Shown here one piece after another: positions 48,087-58,961 of a stretch of 64,000 nucleotides of DNA; positions within the stretch are counted from its first letter, which is position 1; each line of letters opens with the position of its first letter. A program made the position numbers and the translations under genes. The stretch is from positions 2,728,001 through 2,792,000 of the forward strand of contig NZ_AP027079.1 of NCBI RefSeq assembly GCF_030295385.1. Direction: 5' to 3'. Origin of the DNA: Geothrix oryzae. GTDB taxonomy: Bacteria > Acidobacteriota > Holophagae > Holophagales > Holophagaceae. The notes beneath the pieces are model-generated. The model was not told where the DNA came from and searched no databases. It saw only the letters and a list, made by a program, of their open reading frames with translations.

Positions 48087-49031
48087 ATGGGCCCACTGCA
48101 GACCCTGGCGGCCATCCTCGGCCTCTCCACCGTCTCTGGCATCAACCTCTACCTCACGGTGCTGCTCGTGGGCGCGGGGCAGCGCTTTGGCTGGATCCAC
48201 GGCCTGCCCGCAGATCTGACGATCCTGAGCCATCCCGTGGTGCTGGCCGTCGCGGGGCTCCTCTTCCTGCTGGAGTTCCTGGCGGACAAGGTGCCCTTTG
48301 TCACGCCCGTCTGGGACGGGCTCCACACCTTCATCCGCCCCCTGGGCGGCGCCCTCCTGGCCCTGGGCGCGGCGGGGGAGCTGCATCCCGTGGCCAAGGT
48401 CGTGGCCCTGCTGGCGGGCGGCACCATCGCCCTGGGCACCCACGGCAGCAAGATGGGCGTCCGGCTCCTGGCCCACACCGCGCCTGAACCCGCCAGTCAC
48501 AGCATCCTCAGCGTGGCGGAGGATGTGGGCGTGGCCGCCCTGTTGGCCCTGGCCTACAGCCACCCGGCCCTCGCCCTCCCGGTGCTCGGGGCGGTGCTGG
48601 TGGCCACGGCCTTCCTCCTGCCCCTGCTGCTGAGGGCCCTGGCCTTCGTGCTCACGGGTTTCCGCGGCGCGCTGCGCGCCCTGTTCGGCCAGGGGAACCG
48701 GGACGAAGTCCCCACCTGGGTCGAGCTGAAGGCCCTGGAGCTGACCCCGGGGGGGGCCGCTGGAATCCTGCCCTGCTACGCCCGCCGGGTGAGGGGGGTG
48801 CCGCGGCTCGGGGCCGCCTACCTGGTCTGGGCCGAGGGGCGCTGGCACCTCGTCTACCGCCGCTGGTTCCGCGCCCGCCACCTGGCTTTCGACGAGGCGC
48901 CGGGACCCGTGCGCGTCTTCCCGGGTTTCCTCTGGGATGCCGCCGTGTTCCTTCGGGACCGGAAGCCCCAGGTCGTGCTCGTCGGGCGCGACTGGCGGCA
49001 CGCGCTGCCCGCTGCCGCCCCCACCGCCTGA
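48087..49031 (+). CDS. DUF4126 membrane protein
   Basis: A 314-residue inner-membrane protein. The N-terminal ~200 residues hold several membrane helices (ILGLSTVSGINLYLTVLLVG, VVLAVAGLLFLLEFLADKVPFV, VVALLAGGTIALGTHGSKMGVRLLAH), matching DUF4126. The C-terminal ~110 residues are a soluble domain (GILPCYARRVRGVPRLGAAYLVWAEGRWHLVYRRW) that I do not recognise. Function is unknown. Confidence 0.85.
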   Translation: MGPLQTLAAILGLSTVSGINLYLTVLLVGAGQRFGWIHGLPADLTILSHPVVLAVAGLLFLLEFLADKVPFVTPVWDGLHTFIRPLGGALLALGAAGELHPVAKVVALLAGGTIALGTHGSKMGVRLLAHTAPEPASHSILSVAEDVGVAALLALAYSHPALALPVLGAVLVATAFLLPLLLRALAFVLTGFRGALRALFGQGNRDEVPTWVELKALELTPGGAAGILPCYARRVRGVPRLGAAYLVWAEGRWHLVYRRWFRARHLAFDEAPGPVRVFPGFLWDAAVFLRDRKPQVVLVGRDWRHALPAAAPTA

Positions 49032-49147
49032 AGCCTGGACGGGGTCCTCAGGCGACAGATATCCAACGACCAGGGGGTGAGTATCATTCTCTTCGCCCCC
49101 TGGCGGGCGTCCTCCGTTCCACCTGCAATCCATCGGGGTTCTTTCAC

Positions 49148-51223
49148 ATGCATCGAGCGTTGCCTTCCCTCACCTTCTGCCTGGCCGTCCCCGCACTCGT
49201 GGCGGCCCCGCCCAAGGCCAGCCCGGCCCCGGCTAGCCTGGCCCCGGCGGTGCACGGCCTCGACCTGGCGGGCATGGACCGCTCCGTGGCCCCCGGAAAC
49301 GACTTCTTCGCCTACGCCAACGGGGGCTGGGTGAAACGGACGGAGATCCCGGCGGACCGGGGCTCCTTCGGCGTCGGGCACGAGGTGGCCGACCTCACGG
49401 ACCGGCGCACGGCCGCCCTCATCCGGGCCGCGGCGAAGGCCAAGGCCCCGGCCGGGTCCGAGCGCCGCAAGATCGGGGACTATTTCACGAGCTTCATGGA
49501 CGAGAAGGCCATCGAGGCCAGGGGGCTGACCCCCCTCCAGCCCGCGTTCCAGGCCATCGGCGCCATCCGGGACCGAAAGGACCTGGCCCGCTACCTCGGC
49601 CGCACCCTGCGGGCCGATGTGGATGTGCTGAATGCCACCCACATCGACACCGCCAACCTCTTCGGTTTGTGGGTGGCCCAGGATCTGGACGAGCCCACCC
49701 GCTATGCCCCCTTCCTCCTGCAGGGCGGCCTGGGGATGCCCGAACGGAGCTACTACCTCGATCCTGCCGAAGGCATGGCGACCGTCCGCGCCCAGTACCG
49801 GGCCCATGTGGCGGCCATGCTGAAGCTCGCAGGCCTGTCGGACAGCGAGCGACGGGCGGCGGCCGTGATGGACTTGGAGACCCGCATGGCCAAGGTCCAC
49901 GCCAGCCGGGAGGACTCGGGCGATGTGCTGAAGGGGAACAACCACTGGAAGCGGGCCGAGTTCGGCACCAAGGCCCCCGGCCTGGACTGGGAGACCTTCT
50001 TCGCCGCCGCGGACCTGAAGCAGCCTGAGGTGTTCGTGGTCTGGCAACCCGGCGCCTTCACGGGCCTCTCCGCCCTGACCGCGGAAGTCCCTCTCGACAC
50101 CTGGAAGGACTACCTGACTTTCCACGCCCTCCAGCACCGGGCCCGGGTGCTCCCCAAGGCCGTGGCCGACCAGTCCTTCGCCTTCTACGGCCGGGTGCTG
50201 AGCGGCGCCTCGAAACCCCGGGAGCGCTGGGTCTACGGCGTGGCCCTCACGAACCAGGCCCTGGGCGAGGCCGTCGGCAAAGCCTATGTGGCCAAATACT
50301 TCCCGCCCTCTGAGAAGGCCCGGGCCCAGCACATGGTGGCCAAGATCAAGGACGCCTTCCGCGCCCGCATCGAGGCGCTGACTTGGATGTCGCCCGCCAC
50401 CAAGGCCAAGGCCTCGGCCAAGCTGGATGCCCTCAAGGTCGGCGTCGGCTACCCCGACCGCTGGCAGGACTACCGCGGCCTCCAGATCGTGGCCGGCGAT
50501 GCCTTCGGGAACGCCGAGCGCGCCGAGCGCTTCGAGTACGCCCGGAACCTGCGCAAGCTGGGCCAGCCCATCGACCGTACTGAGTGGGTGATGACGCCCC
50601 AGACCGTGAATGCTGTGAACCTGCCCGTCATGAACGCCCTCAACTTCCCGGCGGCCATCCTGCAGCCCCCCTACTTCGACCCCAAGCGCCCCATGGTCAT
50701 GGACTACGGCGCCATCGGGGCCGTCATCGGCCACGAGATCAGCCACAGCTTCGACGACTCGGGCTCCCTCTTCGACGCCACCGGCAAGCTGAACAACTGG
50801 TGGACGCCGGAAGACCTGAAGCATTTCCAGGCCTCCGCCGACCAGCTGGTGGCGCAGTTCGACGCCTACGAGCCCTTCCCGGGCCTCCACATCAAGGGCC
50901 GGCAGACCCTCGGCGAGAACATCGCGGATGTGGCGGGCCTCGCCGCCGCCTATGACGCCTACCGCCTGTCCCTGGGGGGCCGGGAGGCGCCGGTGGTGCA
51001 GGGCCTGACCGGGGACCAGCAGTTCTTCCTCAGCTACGCCCAGAGCTGGCGCGAGAAGGCCCGCGAGCCCCTGCTCCGCCAGCAGATCCTCACGGACGGC
51101 CATGCCCCCGCCCCCTTCCGCCCCGCCACGGCGCGGAACCTCGATGCCTGGTACCCGGCCTTCCAGGTGAAACCCGGCCAGGCCCTCTATCTGGCCCCCG
51201 CGGACCGCGTGAAGATCTGGTAG
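49148..51223 (+). CDS. M13 family metallopeptidase (neprilysin/PepO-like)
   Basis: This 691-residue zinc endopeptidase has a signal peptide (HRALPSLTFCLAVPALVAA). It shows the M13 start DRSVAPGNDFFAYANGGWVKRTEIP, a long helical lid, NALNFPAAILQPPYFDP, and the zinc motif HEISH (H529, H533) with the third ligand E590 in GENIADVAGL. It degrades peptides up to a few kDa, probably in the periplasm. The end is KPGQALYLAPADRVKIW, where the family usually ends CxxW. The isochorismatase gene follows nine bases later. Confidence 0.95.
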   Translation: MHRALPSLTFCLAVPALVAAPPKASPAPASLAPAVHGLDLAGMDRSVAPGNDFFAYANGGWVKRTEIPADRGSFGVGHEVADLTDRRTAALIRAAAKAKAPAGSERRKIGDYFTSFMDEKAIEARGLTPLQPAFQAIGAIRDRKDLARYLGRTLRADVDVLNATHIDTANLFGLWVAQDLDEPTRYAPFLLQGGLGMPERSYYLDPAEGMATVRAQYRAHVAAMLKLAGLSDSERRAAAVMDLETRMAKVHASREDSGDVLKGNNHWKRAEFGTKAPGLDWETFFAAADLKQPEVFVVWQPGAFTGLSALTAEVPLDTWKDYLTFHALQHRARVLPKAVADQSFAFYGRVLSGASKPRERWVYGVALTNQALGEAVGKAYVAKYFPPSEKARAQHMVAKIKDAFRARIEALTWMSPATKAKASAKLDALKVGVGYPDRWQDYRGLQIVAGDAFGNAERAERFEYARNLRKLGQPIDRTEWVMTPQTVNAVNLPVMNALNFPAAILQPPYFDPKRPMVMDYGAIGAVIGHEISHSFDDSGSLFDATGKLNNWWTPEDLKHFQASADQLVAQFDAYEPFPGLHIKGRQTLGENIADVAGLAAAYDAYRLSLGGREAPVVQGLTGDQQFFLSYAQSWREKAREPLLRQQILTDGHAPAPFRPATARNLDAWYPAFQVKPGQALYLAPADRVKIW

Positions 51224-51232
51224 GAGGACCCG

Positions 51233-51823
51233 ATGCCTCTTCTTGATTCCAGCCGCAGCATCCTCGTGGTCATCGACCTGCAGGGCAAGCTCGTCCACAT
51301 GGTGCAGCGCCCGGCCCTGGTGCTGGAGGCCACCCGGCGCCTGCTGAGGCTGGCGGACCTCTTCGCGGTGCCCGTGGTGCTGACGGAGCAGTACCCCAAG
51401 GGCATCGGCCCCACGGAACCGAGCATCCGTGAGGCCTACGACGGGCTGTCCACCCCGACCTTCTTCCTGGAAAAGACGGCCTTCGGCTGCTGCGGGGACG
51501 CGGGCTTCGAGCCCCTCCTCCAGCGGGCCCGCCCCGGACTTCCCCCCGAGAAGCGCCAGATCGTGGTGGCGGGCATCGAGGCCCATGTCTGCGTGATGCA
51601 GACCGTGCTCGAACTCCTGGCCGCAGGGCACGAGGTGCACCTGTGCTGGGATGCGGTCAGCGGTCGGGGCGAGGAATACCGGAAGCATGCCCTGGACCGC
51701 ATGGCCGCCGCCGGGGCCACGATCACCAACCACGAGTCCGTGGCCTTCGAGTGGGCCCGCGACAAGAACCACCCCCAGTTCAAGGCGCTGTCCGCGCTGA
51801 TGAAGGAAGGGCAGCCCACTTAA
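51233..51823 (+). CDS. Isochorismatase-family hydrolase
   Basis: A 196-residue cysteine hydrolase. The catalytic triad of the family is visible: Asp in VVIDLQGKLV, Lys in FLEKTAFGC, and Cys in IEAHVCVMQT. Relatives hydrolyse amides or enol ethers (YcaC-like, nicotinamidase-like). Substrate unknown. GGAGG lies seven bases before the ATG, and it follows the M13 gene closely. Confidence 0.9.
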   Translation: MPLLDSSRSILVVIDLQGKLVHMVQRPALVLEATRRLLRLADLFAVPVVLTEQYPKGIGPTEPSIREAYDGLSTPTFFLEKTAFGCCGDAGFEPLLQRARPGLPPEKRQIVVAGIEAHVCVMQTVLELLAAGHEVHLCWDAVSGRGEEYRKHALDRMAAAGATITNHESVAFEWARDKNHPQFKALSALMKEGQPT

Positions 51824-51851
51824 CCCGCCGCCTCAAAAGAAAAGATCTCTG

Positions 51852-51889
51852 CCACAAAGGGCACAAAGATCAGGCGGCCATCCTTTGTG
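51852..51889. repeat. Degenerate CACAAAGG-type inverted repeat
   Basis: CACAAAGG (51853-51860) pairs with CCTTTGTG (51882-51889), and a second CACAAAG unit lies inside. It looks like a decayed copy of a dispersed palindromic repeat, like the CACAGAG element at 33.7 kb. It is between the isochorismatase gene and the glycosylase-like gene. Confidence 0.55.
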
Positions 51890-51936
51890 ACTTATTCATC
51901 TTTTCCATCTTCCACCTTGCGGTCTTCCCATTTCGG

Positions 51937-52560
51937 ATGGTCATGACTGGCCCCACTGCTCGCATCCGCGGTCTTGCGGTTCCAGCCCTCTTTCCCGACT
52001 CCGGTCCTGTCTCCGTCCTGCTCTTCGGCGAGGCCCCAGGCCCCCGGGGGGCGGACCAGTCCGGCATCCCCTTCTGGGGCGATGGCGCCGGCATCACCGT
52101 CTACCGCGCCCTGGCCGCCACGGGCCGGGCCGAGGTGCCCGGGGCGGCCTGGGAGGACTGGGATGGTGCCCGCTTCAAGGCCCTGGGCCTGAGACCGAAG
52201 CTCCTCGGCACGGCCCTCAGCAACGCCTACCCCGCCTGCCCCACCAAGGATGGTGAGCATTTCCAGGCGCCTTCCAACAAGGACCTGCTGGCTCCCGCCA
52301 ACCTCGCCCGGCTGGCGGCGGAGCTGGCCCGGGCCGCGGCAGGAAGCCTTTCGCCCCTGCGGGTCATCGCCTTCGGCAAGCGCGCGGAGTGGGTGCTCCG
52401 CCGCCTGCCGGAACCCCCTGTCTTCGACCTCCAGGCCCTGCCGCATCCCAGTGCCCAGGGCCTGCTGCAGGGGGCACCCAACCGCGGTAAAGGAATGAAA
52501 TTAGACGACTTGAGAATCGCCTGGCAGATGCGGCTCCAGACCCTGCTGGCCCCTTCTTAA
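51937..52560 (+). CDS. Uracil-DNA glycosylase superfamily-like protein
   Basis: This 207-residue protein has the superfamily start VLLFGEAPGPRGADQSGIPFWGDG (GEAPG followed by a G-x-P-F/Y turn), a middle segment LGTALSNAYPACPTKDG, and the C-terminal ALPHPSAQG (HPS motif). These match the outline of family 4/5 uracil-DNA glycosylases but the 4Fe-4S cysteines of those families are not obvious. It may act in base-excision repair or on another nucleotide. The start is ATG 51937 or ATG 51943. Confidence 0.65.
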   Translation: MVMTGPTARIRGLAVPALFPDSGPVSVLLFGEAPGPRGADQSGIPFWGDGAGITVYRALAATGRAEVPGAAWEDWDGARFKALGLRPKLLGTALSNAYPACPTKDGEHFQAPSNKDLLAPANLARLAAELARAAAGSLSPLRVIAFGKRAEWVLRRLPEPPVFDLQALPHPSAQGLLQGAPNRGKGMKLDDLRIAWQMRLQTLLAPS

Positions 52561-52572
52561 CAATTCTTAACA
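52554..52572 (+). promoter_or_regulatory. Tandem TTCTTAACA direct repeat upstream of the M16 gene
   Basis: TTCTTAACA occurs at 52554-52562 and again at 52564-52572, ten bases apart, on the same face of the helix. The first copy covers the stop codon of the glycosylase-like gene. Tandem half-sites at such spacing are used by OmpR/PhoB-type regulators, but no regulator is linked here. Confidence 0.3.
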
Positions 52573-52643
52573 GCCCGGCGGCCCAAGACCCCTCGTATGC
52601 TGGGGCCTTCCCCCTGCGGAATCTTTCCCAACCTGGAGGTCTC

Positions 52644-55490
<2,847 letters not shown>

Positions 55491-55506
55491 CGTCCTCGTT
55501 CCGTCG

Positions 55507-55535
55507 AAAAGGGAGCGGCCATGCCGCTCCCTTTT
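55507..55535 (+). terminator. Rho-independent terminator after the M16 gene
   Basis: AAAAGGGAGCGG (55507-55518) pairs with CCGCTCCCTTTT (55524-55535) around a five-base loop, 17 bases after the stop. It has A and T tracts on both sides. Confidence 0.88.
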
Positions 55536-55620
55536 CGTTAGGCATCAAGGCCTTTCCGTGATCTGCTAGGTGTCCGCTTGGCGTTTGCAAGGATGCTGGG
55601 CGATGACGGAGGGCGTCGCC

Positions 55621-57321
55621 ATGGCACGCATCGAACGGGAATGGCAGGCGGAGCACGAAGGCGCGGCCTTGGCTTCGGAACTGCACAGGGTGATGGTGAT
55701 CAGCCACCGCCAGGCCAAGGGTTTCATCGATGGCCGCTGCGTGACCGTGAACGACCAGCTCGCCGAGAAGCACGGCCAGCGGCTCAAGGTCGGCGACAAG
55801 GTCAAGGTGGCCTTCGACCCCGAGCAGACCTACGAGGTGCTGCCCCCCGCCCGCAAGCTCCAGGCCGGCCCCTATGAAACGCTGTGGGAGGACACCCACC
55901 TGCTCTTCGTGTTCAAGCCTGCGGGCCTGCTCACCGTGCCGGCGGAAAAGCCGGGCGAACCCAGCCTGGCCGAGGCCATCACCGAGTCCTATCGCCGCCG
56001 CGGCTTCAAGCGCTTCAACCTCTACATCGTGCACCGCCTCGACCGCTTCACCAGCGGCGTGCTGGTCTTCGCCAAGACTCCCGAGGCCCTCCACGGCCTG
56101 AAGAAGCACTTCGAGCTGCACCGCCTCCAGCGGGTCTATTTCGCGATCCTCGTGGGCGAGCTGCCCGAAAACAGCGGCACCCTGGCCGGCCATCTCATCG
56201 AGCACGCCAAGTCCCTGAAGATGTCCGTGGCCACGGTCCGCAAGGGCCCCGGCGGCGGCAAGCGCATGCCCGCCGGCGCCAAGGAGGCCGTGACCCACTA
56301 CCGCGTGATCGAGCGCCTGCCGGGCCATACCGTGGTGGAAGTGAAGCTGGAGACGGGCCGCCGCAACCAGATCCGCGTGCAGTTCGCCGACCGGGGCTAC
56401 CCCCTGCTGGGCGATCAGGTCTACGGCGTGGAGAGCCCCCTGCTCGACCGCCAGGCCCTGCATGCCGAGCTGCTGGGCTTCAAGCATCCCGTCACCGAGG
56501 AGCAGGTCACCGTCACCGCCCCCATGCCCGCGGACATGGAAGCCGCCCTCAAGGCCCTCCGCAACCAGGCCCGCATCGTCCGCGCCAGCACCGGCGTGAA
56601 GGGCGAGGAGGGCATTTTCCAGCCCACGGAGAGCCGCGACCACAAGCTCAAGCGCGTGGCCCGCGCCAAGCGCTACGACGAGCAGGAGGGCGCGCCCGCC
56701 CGCCCCATGCGCCCCCGGCGCGAGGATGGCGACACCCGGCCCCACCGGCCCTCCGGCCCGAACGACCGCCCGGCCCGGCCCCGCCGCGACGGTGAAGACG
56801 AACGCCCCCGCCGCACCTTTGGCAGCACGGACCGTCCCACCCGTCCCCGGCGCGAGGACGGCGATGCCCGCCCCCACCGGCCTTCCGGCCCGAACGACCG
56901 CCCGGCCCGGCCCCGCCGCGACGGTGAAGACGAACGCCCCCGCCGCACCTTCGGCGCCGCGGATCGTCCCACCCGCCCTCGACGCGAGGACGGCGATGCC
57001 CGCCCCCACCGGCCCTCAGGCCCGAACGACCGCCCCGCCCGGCCCCGCCGCGACGGTGAAGACGAACGCCCCCGCCGGACCTTCGGCGCCGCGGATCGTC
57101 CCGCCCGCCCCCGGCGCGAGGACGGCGACGCAAGGCCCCGTCGGCCCTCTGGCCCGAATGACCGTCCGGCCCGGCCTCGCCGCGAGGATGGTGAAGCCCG
57201 GCCCCGCCGGACCTTCGGCGCCGCGGACCGTCCCTCCGGCCCCCGGCGGGAAGGCCCCGCCGACCGCCCGACGCGCAAGCCCGCGCCCCGGACGGGAAAG
57301 CCCAAGCCGCGAAAACCCTAA
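55621..57321 (+). CDS. RluA-family pseudouridine synthase with Arg-rich repeat tail
   Basis: This 566-residue protein has an S4 RNA-binding domain (~15-75; VISHRQAKGFIDGRCVTVNDQ) and an RluA-type catalytic domain (~85-305). D141 in HRLDRFTSG is the catalytic Asp; ETGRRNQIRVQFADRGYPLLGDQVYG is conserved. Known family members convert uridine to pseudouridine in rRNA or tRNA. The rest (~360-560) is a long disordered tail of about four 44-residue repeats (units such as RPRREDGDARPHRPSGPNDR). The ATG at 55621 has GGAGGG seven bases upstream. Most relatives lack such a tail. Confidence 0.92.
   Translation: MARIEREWQAEHEGAALASELHRVMVISHRQAKGFIDGRCVTVNDQLAEKHGQRLKVGDKVKVAFDPEQTYEVLPPARKLQAGPYETLWEDTHLLFVFKPAGLLTVPAEKPGEPSLAEAITESYRRRGFKRFNLYIVHRLDRFTSGVLVFAKTPEALHGLKKHFELHRLQRVYFAILVGELPENSGTLAGHLIEHAKSLKMSVATVRKGPGGGKRMPAGAKEAVTHYRVIERLPGHTVVEVKLETGRRNQIRVQFADRGYPLLGDQVYGVESPLLDRQALHAELLGFKHPVTEEQVTVTAPMPADMEAALKALRNQARIVRASTGVKGEEGIFQPTESRDHKLKRVARAKRYDEQEGAPARPMRPRREDGDTRPHRPSGPNDRPARPRRDGEDERPRRTFGSTDRPTRPRREDGDARPHRPSGPNDRPARPRRDGEDERPRRTFGAADRPTRPRREDGDARPHRPSGPNDRPARPRRDGEDERPRRTFGAADRPARPRREDGDARPRRPSGPNDRPARPRREDGEARPRRTFGAADRPSGPRREGPADRPTRKPAPRTGKPKPRKP
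56707..57240 (+). repeat. Four tandem 132-bp repeats inside the pseudouridine synthase gene
   Basis: The unit encodes 44 residues, itself built of two similar halves (RPRREDGDA...DRPA and RPRRDGEDE...ADRPT). Copies differ by a few silent and conservative changes; the fourth is more divergent (EDGEARPRR). Such arrays can expand or contract by slippage or recombination. Confidence 0.9.
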
Positions 57322-57365
57322 CCCCGGAAGCCCAGCCTCACCTCGTTCGTGATCTCCTTGATCCC

Positions 57366-57821
57366 ATGAACGCCCTGTCCTGCCTTCTGCTCCCGCTGGC
57401 CCTGGCTGCCCAGGAACCGCCGGCCCTCGGCTTGGCCCTGGATGTGCGGACGGAGCTGGGTGGCGACCCCATGGCGGGGATCCGCCTGGCTCCGCGGGGT
57501 TGCTGGGACGGACTGCTGCTTGGGAGCCCCCCGCGGCCGCTGCCGCCCGCCTCGCGGCGTGCCCCCGAAGCCACGGTGGAAGTGTGGGACATCGCCCTCC
57601 AGGAGCCCCCCCGCCACCGGGCCTTCCGCCTGTTCCTGGGGGATTTCCGGGCCCGCCTGAACCGGGCCCTGGCGATCCCCCCGTTCAGCCACGGCGCCAT
57701 CGAGCTGGGCGAATTCATGATGAGCGACCCCAGCCAACCTCAGTGGCTGGACTCGGTCAAGGTGCGGTCCCTCCAGGAGCGCTTCAACCGGCAGCCGCCC
57801 CACGGATCGCCGGTGCGGTAG
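57366..57821 (+). CDS. Secreted hypothetical protein
   Basis: This 151-residue protein has a short signal peptide (MNALSCLLLPLALAAQ). The rest has an even mix of helix and strand, including ATVEVWDIALQEPPRHRAFRLFLGDFRARLNRAL; I recognise no family or motif. It follows the repeat-bearing gene by 44 bases on the same strand and converges with the dehydratase gene. Confidence 0.65.
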   Translation: MNALSCLLLPLALAAQEPPALGLALDVRTELGGDPMAGIRLAPRGCWDGLLLGSPPRPLPPASRRAPEATVEVWDIALQEPPRHRAFRLFLGDFRARLNRALAIPPFSHGAIELGEFMMSDPSQPQWLDSVKVRSLQERFNRQPPHGSPVR

Positions 57822-57847
57822 CCGGAGGGCGGCCCGGGAAACGGGCG

Positions 57848-58156
57848 CTAGATGTGCTCCTGGTACAAGCGGTCCAGCGCCTCGGCCAGATCCAGGTCCC
57901 GCTGGGTGACGCCGAGGCTGACATGGGTGGTGAGGACGGCCACCACCCAGCGGTAGCCGAGGGTGAGGTCGGGATGGTGGTCCACCTTCTCGGCATGTTC
58001 GGCGGCTGCCACCACGAATCCGAGACCGCGGGGATAGGCGGAGAACACATAGCGCCGGCGGAGAGTCAGGCCGTGGGCGTCCCCCTGCGCGACCCAATCG
58101 GGGTGCGCCTTCAGGAAGGCCTCCATGGCGTCGGGACTCACCAGATCCTTGGACAT
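57848..58156 (-). CDS. phhB: Pterin-4-alpha-carbinolamine dehydratase
   Basis: A 102-residue protein matching the dehydratase that recycles tetrahydrobiopterin-type cofactors (and DCoH). HPDWVAQGDAHGLTLRRRYVFSAYPRGLGFVVAAAEHAEKVDHHPDLTLGYRWVVAVLTTH shows the conserved EKxxHHPD and the THxxxG-type segment (here THVSLGVTQRDLDLA). GGGGGGAAG precedes ATG 58156. No aromatic amino acid hydroxylase is adjacent, so the physiological partner is unknown. Confidence 0.88.
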   Translation of the reverse strand: MSKDLVSPDAMEAFLKAHPDWVAQGDAHGLTLRRRYVFSAYPRGLGFVVAAAEHAEKVDHHPDLTLGYRWVVAVLTTHVSLGVTQRDLDLAEALDRLYQEHI

Positions 58157-58202
58157 GCTTCCCCCCCTGCGGCATCCTAATTCGTTGCATCTGGATCTTG
58201 CC

Positions 58203-58961
58203 ATGCCCTTCAACCAGCCCCCCCTGCTCGGCCGCATCGCCTTCGTCACCGGGTCCTCCCGGGGCATCGGGCGGGCCATCGCCGTCGAATTCGCCCGCTG
58301 GGGGGCCGATGTGGTGGTCCACGCCCACAAGAATCTGGATCTGGCCGAGGCCGTGGCGGAGGAAATCCGCGGCACGGGCCGCCGGGCCATGGCCGTGCTG
58401 GCGGATGTGCGCGTGAAGGCGGAGCTCGAAGCCGCCGCCGACCGCGTGAAGGCGGAACTGGGCCCAGTGGACATCCTCGTGAACAACGCGGGCACCCGCC
58501 AGGATGGTCCCTTCATCCTCATGGGCGACGAGAAGTGGGAGGAGGTCATGAATGTGAACCTCCGCGGCACCGTGTACGCCACCAAGGCCTTCGTGCGGGG
58601 CATGATGAACCGCAAGTGGGGGCGCATCGTCAACATCGTCAGCCCCACGGGCATCATCGGAAAGGCGGGCCAGACCAACTACGGGGCCAGCAAGGGCGCG
58701 GTGATCGCCCTCACCCGCAGCCTCGCCCGCGAGATGGCGCCCTTCGGCGTGCTGGTGAACGCGGTGAATCCCGGCCTCATCCACACCGAGCTGACCCAGG
58801 ATGTGCCCGAAGAGGCCCGCCGGCAGATGCTCGCCCCGACCATCCTCAAGCGGGAGGGCGAACCAGAGGAGGTGGCGGGCGTGGTGGCCTTCCTCTGCTC
58901 CGATTGGGCCAGCTACATGAGCGGGCAGATCATCAATGTGGACGGGGGCCTCTGTCCATAG
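58203..58961 (+). CDS. SDR family oxidoreductase (3-oxoacyl-ACP reductase-like)
   Basis: A 252-residue short-chain dehydrogenase with all family motifs: TGSSRGIGRA, NNAGTRQDG, Ser in VNIVSPTG, YGASKGAVIAL (Tyr-x3-Lys), NPGLIHTEL and the C-terminal MSGQIINVDGGLCP. It is close to FabG in layout and may work on acyl or other ketones. It is divergent from the dehydratase gene, and its last 29 bases overlap the convergent kinase gene. Confidence 0.92.
   Translation: MPFNQPPLLGRIAFVTGSSRGIGRAIAVEFARWGADVVVHAHKNLDLAEAVAEEIRGTGRRAMAVLADVRVKAELEAAADRVKAELGPVDILVNNAGTRQDGPFILMGDEKWEEVMNVNLRGTVYATKAFVRGMMNRKWGRIVNIVSPTGIIGKAGQTNYGASKGAVIALTRSLAREMAPFGVLVNAVNPGLIHTELTQDVPEEARRQMLAPTILKREGEPEEVAGVVAFLCSDWASYMSGQIINVDGGLCP

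Noticed and set aside
56707-57240. Possible CRISPR-like array
   Set aside because: The repeats are directly adjacent 132-bp coding units in frame with a pseudouridine synthase, with no spacers and no cas genes.
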